Shown piece by piece: positions 53,334 to 61,426 of a stretch of 64,000 nucleotides of DNA (positions are counted from its first letter, which is position 1; every line of letters begins with the position of its first letter). The notes beneath the pieces are model-generated. The model did no database searches, was not told the origin of the DNA, and saw nothing but the letters and a program-made list of their open reading frames with translations. Source of the stretch: Actinopolyspora lacussalsi subsp. righensis (GTDB lineage Bacteria > Actinomycetota > Actinomycetes > Mycobacteriales > Pseudonocardiaceae); contig NZ_FPAT01000001.1 of assembly GCF_900116555.1 (NCBI RefSeq), forward strand, positions 434,001 to 498,000, given 5' to 3'. The position numbers and the translations under genes were made by a program.

Positions 53334-53640
53334 ATGCACCTCCCGTACCCCGACGACTCCTTCGACGGGATTATGGCGCTGGAATCGAGCACCTGCCGGA
53401 CAAGGTGCACGTGCTGCGTGAGGTAGTGCGGGCGTTAAGCCCGGGCGGGTGGATGTCGATCGCCGATCCGACCGTGCACGAAGCCTCGACACAAGAACGC
53501 TACAACTCCAGTGAGACCTTTTCGACAGAGGTCATGTACATCATGTCGAGAAGTGGATCGAAGAAGCCCGCAAAATGCGGGACTCGCCGGATTTCGGATA
53601 CGTGCTGGTATCGGCGAAAAACCGGAGTGATCATGATCGA
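53334..53640 (+). pseudogene. Remnant of a SAM-dependent methyltransferase
   Basis: The frame starting at 53334 reads MHLPYPDDSFDGIMALE, then must shift to read IEHLPDKVHVLREVVRALSP and GGWMSIADPTVHE, the motif II-III region of class I methyltransferases; a later shift restores WIEEARKMRDSPDFGYVLVS. At least two frameshifts and a missing N-terminal SAM-binding half show it is dead. It stands alone in AT-richer, gene-poor sequence. Confidence 0.75.
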
Positions 53641-53829
53641 TCCACAGCTCGAAGCGTGAGAACACCGCACGAGCTAGTCATGATTACAGCACGCCGAGAG
53701 GGTTCGCGTGATCGTGAGATCACGCGAACACATCCCTGTACGAGGACGAACACCGGACCTCGGACATGTCCCACGACGATGCGTGCCGAAGCACGTGCGT
53801 CGTCATCCGGTCCCGAGTTGCCGTACGAC

Positions 53830-54615
53830 TCACTCCGGGCGATGCCAATGTTCGAACCACTCGGCAGCGGCACGTAGCGGTACCGGAACGGGATCGATGG
53901 AGGGGTACCAGGCACGTTCCCACTCCAGCGAGATCCACCCCGACCACGACCGCAGCAGGGGCCCGCACTCGGCGAGCGGCACGTCCCCCTCGCCCGGCGG
54001 GACCGGTGTCCAGGGGTCCGCCCGCCGCGCGTCCTTGAGCTGGAAATAACCGAGATAGTCGCCCAGCAGGTTCCGGGTCTCCGTCGGGGACTCGCCCGTC
54101 CGCCACGGGTGCAGCGCGTCCCACAGCACGGCGACGGTCTCGGGCGCACCGAACGGTTCCACCAACCGGCGCGCTAGCCCGCCCGTGGGATGCGAGTCGT
54201 GGGTCTCGACGAGCAACGTGACACCCTGCCGCTCCAGATCGGGCAGCACGGCACCGATCCGCTCCCGAGCGGGACCGTCCTCGCCGGGCTCCCCGCCCGG
54301 GAAAACCCGTACCGCGGGTGCCCCGATCAACCCGGCCAGCTCGACGAGGGAACGCAGCTCCGCCACCGGAGACTCGTCCGAGCCCGGCGCGCACACCTTG
54401 GCGTAGCCCGCCAGACACGCCACCTCGAGCCCCTCGCCCTCGATCAGCCCGCGCGTGTCCGCCGCTTTCCGGGACGACATTCCCAACCGGACTTCCTCGT
54501 CCGGATGCACCCGGAGCTCCAAACCGTGACAACCGTGCTCACGCGCTACCCGCGCGGCCTGCCGCACCGGGGTGCCCGGCATACCGAGCGTGCTCACGGC
54601 GAACTTCCAGCTCAT
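53830..54615 (-). CDS. Sugar phosphate isomerase/epimerase-like TIM-barrel protein
   Basis: 261 residues of the xylose-isomerase-like AP endonuclease-2 fold. The divalent-metal site is recognisable: Glu137 (LVETHDSH), Asp166 and His169 (WDALHP), and Glu231 (ISLEWER). FAVSTLGMPG opens the barrel and the end is YPSIDPV. Such proteins isomerise or epimerise ketoses or act on related inositol or sugar derivatives; the substrate is unknown. It is the last gene of a same-strand series with the GH5 and GH43 genes, which suggests sugar processing downstream of polysaccharide cleavage. Confidence 0.85.
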   Translation of the reverse strand: MSWKFAVSTLGMPGTPVRQAARVAREHGCHGLELRVHPDEEVRLGMSSRKAADTRGLIEGEGLEVACLAGYAKVCAPGSDESPVAELRSLVELAGLIGAPAVRVFPGGEPGEDGPARERIGAVLPDLERQGVTLLVETHDSHPTGGLARRLVEPFGAPETVAVLWDALHPWRTGESPTETRNLLGDYLGYFQLKDARRADPWTPVPPGEGDVPLAECGPLLRSWSGWISLEWERAWYPSIDPVPVPLRAAAEWFEHWHRPE

Positions 54616-55800
54616 GGAATCCTTACCTCACTCATTCCGGGTAGCGCCCGCGGGCGCGAGAGAAAACGCGCCTGACGGAACCGCGCACCCCCGGTCAGCT
54701 GGTCGTCCCGCTGCCCGGGGCACCTCACCACACTCACACCTCGGCGCGCCGGAACCGCTGCCAGGCGACGCCGGAGCAGGTGTACTGGATGAGATCGGCA
54801 CCGTCCGCGGTGGACTCGTCGGAGACGTCCAGGCACTTGCCACTGTGGCGGGCGGTGAAGATGACGTGGCCGTCGCCGGAGTCACTCACCCGCCACTGCT
54901 GCTCCTGCCCGGAGCCGCACCGCTGCTGGACCACGGCCGCACCGTCCCGCGTGGCGGCCCCCGTCACGGCCAGACACATCGAACTGTGCCGGGTGACCAG
55001 CCGAACGTAGTCACCACCGACGTCCTCCAGCCAGAACCGCTGGTTGTCGCCACCGTTGCAGGGGTACTGTGCCAACTGCTCGTCCGCGAGCTGGGAACGC
55101 GCGGGAACGTCCACGCACTTGCCGGAGTGCCGGGCGGTCAGGGTCTCGTAGGGTCCGCCGCCGGTCCCGACGGTGCCCGCCGCGGTGTCGACGGTCAGTT
55201 CCGGCGCCCAATCCATCCGGATGGTGCGGTCGTCGGGGAACCGCAGCGGCAGCCACACGTAGCGCGAGTCGTTGACCGGCCCGCCCCAGGCTCCCGCCCA
55301 GCGGTCACCGAGGTAGAGGTAGGAGGCGCCCCCGGTGCCCCGAATCGGCAGCACCCAGGCGGTCTGGGATCCGTGGGCGGTGGAGTCACCCACGTTCCGC
55401 ATCCCGCTCCAGCCGCTGGCGAGGCTGGTCGAGGTGGCGTACTGCTGCTGGTTGGGATCCCAGCCCGTGGCCCCGGAGGTGAGCATGAAGTAGACCCCGT
55501 CGCGCTTGAAGAGGGCCGGGGCTTCGCGGTGACCACCGGGCCACGGGTTGGCCACCAGGCTCTCCACCGCCGTGTAGTCCTCGTTGAGCCGGTAGATGTG
55601 CAGATCCAGGTTCTCGTTGGCGGCCGAGACCATGTAGCCGGTGCCGTCGTCGTCGACGAAGACCGTGATGTCGCGGGACATGTTGCCCAACGGCCGGAAG
55701 CTGCCCTGCCAACTGTAGTCCCCGTCGACGGTGTCGGAGACGGCCACGGCCGCGCGGGCCTGGCTGTAGTCCTGGTCGTTCTCCTTGTGCATCCACTTGA

Positions 55801-55990
55801 CGTCCTCCCCATGATTAAAGGCGGGGGATTTCAACCGGCGTTGACGCCGGTTGGGGTTCCTGCTTCGCGGACCGACCAGCGCCGAGGTCTCCACAGGCTG
55901 CGACCGCCCGTCCGGCGGCCAACACGTTGACTGCCGCGTTCACGTCCGCGTGTGCGGTGTGGCCGCAACCGGTGCACCGGAAGACCGCTT
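55801..55990 (-). ncRNA. Probable omega RNA (reRNA) of TnpB at the right end
   Basis: TnpB nucleases use a guide RNA copied from the 3' end of tnpB and the element's right end, with the guide taken from flanking host DNA. Here that RNA would span the tnpB 3' end and the right-end hairpin (about 55801-55840) and read into the GH43 gene. Limits are approximate; the call rests on family knowledge and the visible end hairpin. Confidence 0.4.
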
Positions 55991-56996
55991 GGCTGTTGCG
56001 GTTGTTCGGGTCCACGTTGCGGCACACCGCGCACGTTTGCGACGTGTACGCGGCAGGCACCTTCACGATCTCGCTACCGGTGTGACGGGCAGCATTGTGC
56101 AGTGCGAGTTCGAGCTTGTGCCATCCCTTGCCGAGGATGGCGCGGTTCAGGCCGGACTTCTGGGAGACGTTCCGGCCGGGCTTTTCGGTGGTTCCGCTCG
56201 CCGTACGGGTCATGTTCTGCGTGCGCAGGTCTTCCAACGCGACCAGCGCGTTGCGGTCGGTGAGGTCAGCGGCGACCTGTGAGCAGAAGTCGCCGCGCCG
56301 ATCGCGTTCGCGCCGGTTCGCACTGCCGCACTTCTGCCGTGCCAGCTTTTGCTGCAACCTGCGGTAACGCTCTGCCTCGCCGGGCGTGGTGAATTCGCGG
56401 TCGATGAGCTTGCCATCGCTGGTCGCGACAGCAGAAACCACACCTCGGTCGACGCCAACGCTCGTGTTGGGTATGGCGTGCTGCCCAGGGGTCTGCTTGC
56501 CGTCATCGACGAGGAACGACACGAACCATTCCCGGCCATCGCGGGACACGGTCGCCGACCGCACGGTGCCGCCGAGCTGGCGGGTCATGCGCAACCGCAC
56601 CCACCCCAACTTCGGCAGCTTCGCCCGTCCCCACCGCTTGTTCAGCCGCTCGACCTCGATGAGCTTGCCCACCGGGAACCGGAACGACGGGTTCCAACGC
56701 TGCTTGCCACGCCACTTCACCCGAAACGTGCCGTGGTCCCTGCAGGCCCGGTCCAGGTCTTTCAACGCCTGCTGGAGGATGTGCGACGGCGCGGTCTTCA
56801 ACCACTTGTGTTCGGTTTTGGCGTCGGCGAGCTGTCCGGCTTGCTCGTTGTAGTTGATCCACGCACCGCGCTTGCGGTACTGACGACGCTGGTCAAGGGC
56901 GGTGTTCCACACCGCGCGACACAGGTTGCCGAACTCCTCGCACTGCGCGACCTGCGCCTCGGTGAGCTTCAAGCGGTAGCGACGTCCCGAAAGCAT
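55815..56996 (-). CDS. tnpB: TnpB RNA-guided nuclease, IS605 type
   Basis: 393 residues from ATG 56996, 4 bases after the tnpA stop. RuvC residues are Asp183 (VGVDRG), Glu255 (VALEDL) and Asp351 (HADVNAA). A zinc finger is formed by Cys322/Cys325 and Cys341/Cys344. The N-terminal helix-turn-helix (NLCRAVWNTALDQRRQYRK) is present. The stretch between residues 223 and 240 (KCGSANRRERDRRGDFC) seems about ten residues shorter than in close relatives, which could affect function. TnpB guided by omega RNA cuts the empty donor site and helps element retention. Confidence 0.88.
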   Translation of the reverse strand: MLSGRRYRLKLTEAQVAQCEEFGNLCRAVWNTALDQRRQYRKRGAWINYNEQAGQLADAKTEHKWLKTAPSHILQQALKDLDRACRDHGTFRVKWRGKQRWNPSFRFPVGKLIEVERLNKRWGRAKLPKLGWVRLRMTRQLGGTVRSATVSRDGREWFVSFLVDDGKQTPGQHAIPNTSVGVDRGVVSAVATSDGKLIDREFTTPGEAERYRRLQQKLARQKCGSANRRERDRRGDFCSQVAADLTDRNALVALEDLRTQNMTRTASGTTEKPGRNVSQKSGLNRAILGKGWHKLELALHNAARHTGSEIVKVPAAYTSQTCAVCRNVDPNNRNSQAVFRCTGCGHTAHADVNAAVNVLAAGRAVAACGDLGAGRSAKQEPQPASTPVEIPRL

Positions 56997-57000
56997 CGGT

Positions 57001-57399
57001 TCACCGCGTCTTCTGCTGCTCGACGTAGCGCTTGATGGCCGACAACGGCGCACCGCCGACGGTCGCGACGAAGTAGCTGTTCGTCCACAGCGTCGGAAGC
57101 TTCGACCGCAACCACGGGAACTCATCCCGCAGCACACGCGAGGTCCTACCCTTGATGGCCTTCACAAGTTTGTGCACCCCGTACTGCGGATCCACCTCGA
57201 CAAGGAGGTGAACGTGGTCCGGCATCGTCTCCAGCTCCACCAGCCACGCCCCCTTCTCCTCGACGACTTCCCGGATGAGCTGTTTCAAACGTTCTTCCAT
57301 GCGCCCACCGATGACGCGGCGACGGTACTTCGGGCACCACACGACGTGGAACGCGCACCGGAACGTGATGTTCGCGTTCGATCGCAGCGTGACGCCCAT
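57001..57399 (-). CDS. tnpA: IS200/IS605 Y1 transposase (HUH)
   Basis: 132 residues; ATG 57399 is chosen because the protein then starts MGVTLRSNANITFRCAFHVV, the family N terminus. His62 and His64 (MPDHVHLLVE) form the HUH metal site; Tyr125 (IKRYVEQQ) is the nucleophile. The length fits the family. It cuts and joins single-stranded DNA at the element ends. All key residues are intact, so it is probably active. It precedes tnpB by 4 bases. Confidence 0.92.
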   Translation of the reverse strand: MGVTLRSNANITFRCAFHVVWCPKYRRRVIGGRMEERLKQLIREVVEEKGAWLVELETMPDHVHLLVEVDPQYGVHKLVKAIKGRTSRVLRDEFPWLRSKLPTLWTNSYFVATVGGAPLSAIKRYVEQQKTR

Positions 57400-57925
57400 A
57401 CCCACACTATACAGCACGAAGCTATCTAAGGTTGGCAAGGTTACCGCTGAGCATGTGAGAATCGGACTTGATGCGCTAACCCCACGGATAAATCCGAGGG
57501 TCTGCGCGCTACGTTCCTCAGATCACCTTCGGCCGCTCGATGTTGGCGCTGGCCAGCTCCGGCGCGGAGGAGGCGCTCAGCACGTGGTCGCGGAACTCCC
57601 AGTGCTTCAGATCGGTCGAGCGGTACACGGAGACGTACCGGAAGGAGTCGTCCGCGGCGCGGTTCTCCCCGAACCAGTAGTAGTAGCCGTCGACCTCGAT
57701 GACGCCTCCGCCGTGCGCGTGGATCGGCTCGCCGTTCGGATCGGTGAACTGTGCTCCGTTCCGGACGGTGACGGGATCCGCCTGCGCGGGCGGTACCACG
57801 AGTACGGTGGCGCCGAGGCTCAGACACGCGGCCGCCACCAACAACCAGAGGCCGCGCGCCTTCCTTCCGCGCGCTCCGTGCCGTGCTGCCGGGGACATGA
57901 CGACTCCTTCCGCCGCGGGGTCCGT

Positions 57926-57991
57926 GGTTCCGCCGGACTGTCCGGCGGAACCGGGTGAAACGACCAGGCGGCCGGGGCGATCGCCCCGGCC
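57926..57991 (-). terminator. Two adjacent strong hairpins between GH5 and GH43 genes
   Basis: GGTTCCGCCGGAC (57926-57938) pairs with GTCCGGCGGAACC (57940-57952). A second, 22-base perfect palindrome lies at 57970-57991 (core GGGGCGATCGCCCC). Both lie between the GH5 stop and the GH43 ATG, the first only 28 bases upstream of that ATG. They could terminate GH5 transcription or dampen readthrough. No T-run is present, as is usual for high-GC species. Confidence 0.6.
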
Positions 57992-58061
57992 GGGAAAACA
58001 CGCGGAAAGCACCCGTTCCGAGCCCGGGCGAACGATCCGCCGTTCCGTGCTCGTCGGCTCG

Positions 58062-59255
58062 TCACCGGTCCCGGGGCATCGCCGGAACCGAGGACCGGTG
58101 CTCGCCCGCCGCGGGAGCCGCGTGGTCCGCGCCGTCCCAGGCGTAGCGGAGCCGGTCGATCATGCTGTCGTTGCGCACGCGCAACGACAGCTCGGTGCCG
58201 CTGCCTTCCAGGGCGTAGAGGGAGTACCAGTCGTAGTCGGGCCGGTAGGTGTGCTTGCCGCCGAGGGCGGGCCAGTAGACCGCACCCATGTCGTGGGAGC
58301 GAACGGCATCGGTGGCCGCGCGGATGTAACGGACGAAGTTGTCCGTGCTGTCGGCCTCGCCGTAGTCCCTGCCGTCGTCCATCGGGGCACCGAACTCGTC
58401 CAGCACGGTGCGGGAACCGCAGTCGCCGATCCGGGAGTCGAACAGCTCTCGCCACTCCTCGTAGCTCATCGAGTCGAACTGGAACGCGTACAGGTGCAAC
58501 GACAAGTACGTCCCGGCGAGACGGCTGTCGTCGCACACGGCGGTGACGTCGCCGTTGTAGCCGTGGCCGCTGACGAGGATCCGCTTCCTGGGAACTCCCG
58601 GGCGGTCGGCGATCCAGCCGGCGGCGACATCGGCCCACTCGGCGGCGCTGTAGCCGTGGGGCTCGTTCATCGGTTCGAAGTGGACCCGGCTGTCGAACCG
58701 CCAGCGGGAGACCACCGCGTCCCACATCGCGTCGAAGGCCTCCGTCTCGACGATCCTGCCGTTCGAGGACGCCCCGTCCTCCCAGTAGGACAGGATCACC
58801 TTGAAGCCGTTCTCCGTAGCGGCGTCGACGGCCCCGGCGTAGGCGTCGCCCCACTCCGTGCCGGGAACGGAATGAGTGTTGATCGGCAGCCGAACGGTGT
58901 TCGCCCCGCTCGTCTCCCGGAACTCCTCGTAGACGGCACTCGCCTTGGCCTTGACGGTCCCGTAGTCGTCGGAGACGCTCAGCCCCTCGGGAACGACGGG
59001 GCCGTCGACGAAGTTGTCCTTGGGCCTGGCCCAGTTCACCCCCTGGAAATCGGCGGCCGAGTGGGCCCGTCCCACTGTCTGCCCCGCGGACTGGTCCGCG
59101 GGGCGATCCGCCGTGGTCGCCGAAGCGTACGACAGCGCGGAGAACGGCACGGCGAGACACGCGGAGAGCGTGACCGCCAGAACACGGCGGTGTGCCCGAG
59201 CGGGACCGCTGGAACGCCCCCGATCGGGAGTGTGCTTGGCGAGTAACGGAATCAT
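58062..59255 (-). CDS. Secreted GH5-family glycoside hydrolase
   Basis: 397 residues from ATG 59255. A signal peptide runs to about residue 46 (VLAVTLSACLAVPFSALSYA). The GH5 TIM barrel shows the acid/base Glu198 (FEPMNEPHG) and nucleophile Glu287 (VLDEFGAP). GH5 enzymes cut beta-1,4- or other beta-glycans; the subfamily and substrate cannot be read with confidence. The gene lies upstream of the GH43 gene and opposite the BNR-4 gene, so a share in breaking down the same polymer is likely. Confidence 0.88.
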   Translation of the reverse strand: MIPLLAKHTPDRGRSSGPARAHRRVLAVTLSACLAVPFSALSYASATTADRPADQSAGQTVGRAHSAADFQGVNWARPKDNFVDGPVVPEGLSVSDDYGTVKAKASAVYEEFRETSGANTVRLPINTHSVPGTEWGDAYAGAVDAATENGFKVILSYWEDGASSNGRIVETEAFDAMWDAVVSRWRFDSRVHFEPMNEPHGYSAAEWADVAAGWIADRPGVPRKRILVSGHGYNGDVTAVCDDSRLAGTYLSLHLYAFQFDSMSYEEWRELFDSRIGDCGSRTVLDEFGAPMDDGRDYGEADSTDNFVRYIRAATDAVRSHDMGAVYWPALGGKHTYRPDYDWYSLYALEGSGTELSLRVRNDSMIDRLRYAWDGADHAAPAAGEHRSSVPAMPRDR

Positions 59256-59667
59256 GGTTTCCCCAAGGTCGGTGATATCCGGGACTGTGCCGCGCGGGCT
59301 GATGACCAGTTGCCGGAAATTCGGTTCACCGGAACGCTCGCGGTACCGCCGCCGGGAAAGTCTCCCGTGGGTGCCAGAACCAGGAGCGCTCGGTGGACCG
59401 GGAACGGTCCGGAAACCGTGGACACCTCGCTTCGCCCATGCGGCCTTCCCATTCCGTATCCGAGTGACGACAGTCACTTCACCGCGCGGCATGGCCCCAA
59501 GTCAACACAACCGAACCAGAACGATCACAATCGATCAGAAGCGAAATCACTCCGCCCGGCGTCCGACATGGATCCGCGCCGAGGCCACGGCACGGCCGCC
59601 ACGCTCCCACCTCCCCGGAAGAAGCACGGCAACACACGAATTCCCGAAGATCGCGACGCGACATCGG

Positions 59668-59679
59668 TAAAACGTTTTA
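59668..59679. promoter_or_regulatory. LacI-type operator 1, perfect palindrome
   Basis: TAAAACGTTTTA is a perfect 12-base palindrome with the central CG and AAACGTTT core of many LacI-family operators in actinobacteria. A partner site lies 152 bases away at 59820. Confidence 0.6.
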
Positions 59680-59780
59680 TAGCGAGCGTCGCGGTTCGCG
59701 ACACGAGCGAGACCAACCACCCCGAACGACGATCCGAGAAAACGCCGAATCTTCTCTTATCCGCACGAAACCAGCACGTC

Positions 59781-59831
59781 TTGACGGAACGCTGTGACTC
59801 ACTTAACTTCAGCATATTATAAAACGTTTCA
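59781..59831 (+). promoter_or_regulatory. Promoter and LacI-type operator 2 of the BNR-4 gene
   Basis: TTGACG (59781-59786) and TAACTT (59804-59809) are 17 bases apart. The operator TAAAACGTTTCA (59820-59831) covers the probable transcription start, and AGGAGGG (59836-59842) follows it. This layout predicts repression until a sugar is bound by a LacI regulator, whose gene is not in the window. Confidence 0.6.
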
Positions 59832-59849
59832 ACACAGGAGGGCACATGC

Positions 59850-61349
59850 GTGCACGCTCGGAAGCCGCCACCGAGTTACCGCACGCAGCGCTGCCGGAAA
59901 GGTCCGTCTGACATGCGCAGAGCCGTACTCACGACCCTGCTGATCACCGCGGCGCTCGTGCTGCCCAGCAACGCCGCGGCCGATCCGCCGGACTTCGCCC
60001 AGAACCCCGGAAACACCGAGCCCGACGCGGCCCTGCTGTCGGACACGGTGCTCGACCGGTCCGCGTTGTACTTCGTCTCCTACGACGGAATCGTCAACAA
60101 CAATTCGTTCCAGCAGGACGCCGTTCGTACCTACGCCGGATATCAGTACGCCGCCTGGTACACGGACAGTCGCAACGCCGTCGTCGCTCGCAGGTCGTTG
60201 CACGGTAACGGCGGGTGGGAGACCGCGACCTTGCCGCACGAGCTCAGCGTCAACGACTCGCACAACGTCATCTCCCTCGGAGTCTCACCCGAGGACGGAC
60301 GCCTGCACGTCGCGATGGACACGCACAACAGCCGGATCCACTACGTCAGGTCCATCGAAGGGCTGGTCTCCCGGCCCGCTGCTCACCCCTGGAACTCCGG
60401 GATGTTCGGCGAGATCCGACGCACGCTGGGCGACGAGGAACTCGGGGCGATGACCTACCCGCGATTCATCGTGACCCCGCGGGGCAAGCTCCAGTTCAGT
60501 TACCGCACCGGGGGTTCGGGCGACGGTGTCAACGAACTGGCCGAGTACGCCAACGGCGCCTGGGACAAGCTCGGAGGCTGGACATCGGCGACCGGGGCGT
60601 GGACCGCCCCGAACGGCGCGGTGTCGAACACCCGGAACATGTACCTGCACGGGTTGACCTACGACGACAACGGGCGGCTGCACGCGACCTTCACGTGGCG
60701 CGAGGGCAATCGGTCGGTGCTGTGTGATCCGGGCGGACTGACCAACCACGACACCGGCTATGTATACAGCGACGATCAGGGCCGGACCTGGCGCAACGGT
60801 GCGGGCGAGACGGTCGGCGTCACCGGCCGGGATCCGGTGGCCGTCGACTCCCCGGGCATCGTGGCCGACCCGCTCGGCCCCAACCACGGGCTCATGAACC
60901 AGGAAAGCCAGGCGGTCGATTCCACCGACACGCCGCACGCGGTGATCAGCTACGTGCCCGGCCGGTTCACCCAGTGCGTGACGGACTACTCCGAGCAGCG
61001 CACCGAACACGGCCGCACGTTCCACCTCGTCCGCGGCGACGACGGCGACTGGACCAAACGGGAGGTTCCCGTCCCGCCGAACTCCACCCAGCGGACACAG
61101 CTGGTGTTCGATCAGGACGACAACGCCTACCTCGTCATGCCGAAAGGCAAGATCGTGGCGGCCAGCGCGGCCAGCGACTGGACCGACTGGACCGTGGTGT
61201 TCGACCGCCCCGACATGAACGCCTTCGGCGAGGTCAACGTGGACACCTCCCGCCTGGCGGCCGACGGCGTGCTGTCCGTGCTGTACCAGGAGGCGTCGAC
61301 GGGAACGAGCCCGTCGCCCATCCACGTCGCCGACTTCCGGCTCGGCTGA
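59850..61349 (+). CDS. Secreted BNR-4 repeat protein, possible polysaccharide lyase
   Basis: 499 residues from GTG 59850, 7 bases after AGGAGGG; an internal ATG at 59913 is the alternative start. A signal peptide hydrophobic core lies at about residues 25-40 (VLTTLLITAALVLPSNAAA). The mature protein has the BNR-4 beta-propeller fold: WYTDSRNAVVARR, ISLGVSPEDGRLHVAMDTHN, GLTYDDNGRLHATFTWRE. BNR-4 proteins include ulvan lyases and rhamnose-glucuronate lyases acting on gum arabic-like polymers; the neighbourhood (GH43, GH5, GH42) favours the latter, but this is inference. It is convergent with the GH42 gene. Confidence 0.82.
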   Translation: MHARKPPPSYRTQRCRKGPSDMRRAVLTTLLITAALVLPSNAAADPPDFAQNPGNTEPDAALLSDTVLDRSALYFVSYDGIVNNNSFQQDAVRTYAGYQYAAWYTDSRNAVVARRSLHGNGGWETATLPHELSVNDSHNVISLGVSPEDGRLHVAMDTHNSRIHYVRSIEGLVSRPAAHPWNSGMFGEIRRTLGDEELGAMTYPRFIVTPRGKLQFSYRTGGSGDGVNELAEYANGAWDKLGGWTSATGAWTAPNGAVSNTRNMYLHGLTYDDNGRLHATFTWREGNRSVLCDPGGLTNHDTGYVYSDDQGRTWRNGAGETVGVTGRDPVAVDSPGIVADPLGPNHGLMNQESQAVDSTDTPHAVISYVPGRFTQCVTDYSEQRTEHGRTFHLVRGDDGDWTKREVPVPPNSTQRTQLVFDQDDNAYLVMPKGKIVAASAASDWTDWTVVFDRPDMNAFGEVNVDTSRLAADGVLSVLYQEASTGTSPSPIHVADFRLG

Positions 61350-61356
61350 CGCGCTT

Positions 61357-61393
61357 CCCGCCGACCGCTCGCGTGTCGTGTGCGGTCGGCGGG
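61357..61393. terminator. Strong bidirectional terminator hairpin
   Basis: CCCGCCGACCGC (61357-61368) pairs perfectly with GCGGTCGGCGGG (61382-61393) around a 13-base loop. It lies between the convergent BNR-4 and GH42 stop codons and could end both transcripts. Confidence 0.8.
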
Positions 61394-61426
61394 CTTCCAC
61401 ACCGCCACCAGGGGGTCGCGTGGTCG

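Larger units (their letters stand above)
55801..57520 (-). mobile_element. IS200/IS605-family insertion sequence
   Basis: About 1.72 kb inserted in the GH43 gene, holding tnpA (Y1 HUH transposase) and tnpB on one strand. The right end at about 55801-55840 contains the hairpin CCCC ATGATTAAAGG CGGGG typical of the family; an imperfect hairpin CCCTCGGAT / ATCCGTGGG near 57480-57500 lies at the left end. The family moves as single-stranded DNA without target duplication. Exact ends were not resolved. Confidence 0.85.
54734..57898 (-). pseudogene. GH43-type galactan hydrolase with CBM13, split by an IS element
   Basis: The first part (57521-57898, ATG with GGAAGGAG upstream) codes for a signal peptide (LWLLVAAACLSLGATVLVVP) and the start of a five-bladed GH43 domain (YYYWFGENRAADDSFRYV), breaking off after NIERPKVI. 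The second part (54734 to about 55800) resumes at VKWMHKENDQDYSQARAAV and runs on through GH43 and three QxW-type ricin/CBM13 repeats to the stop. The order matches galactan beta-1,3-galactosidases. Roughly ten codons expected between the halves are not found. Neither half makes a complete catalytic domain, so activity is probably lost. Confidence 0.8.
59256..59849. promoter_or_regulatory. Divergent regulatory region between GH5 and BNR-4 genes
   Basis: 594 bases without a credible gene. It contains two LacI-type operators and a promoter (see the two entries below) near the right end, and probably the GH5 promoter near the left end, where the sequence has no clear consensus boxes. Confidence 0.5.
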
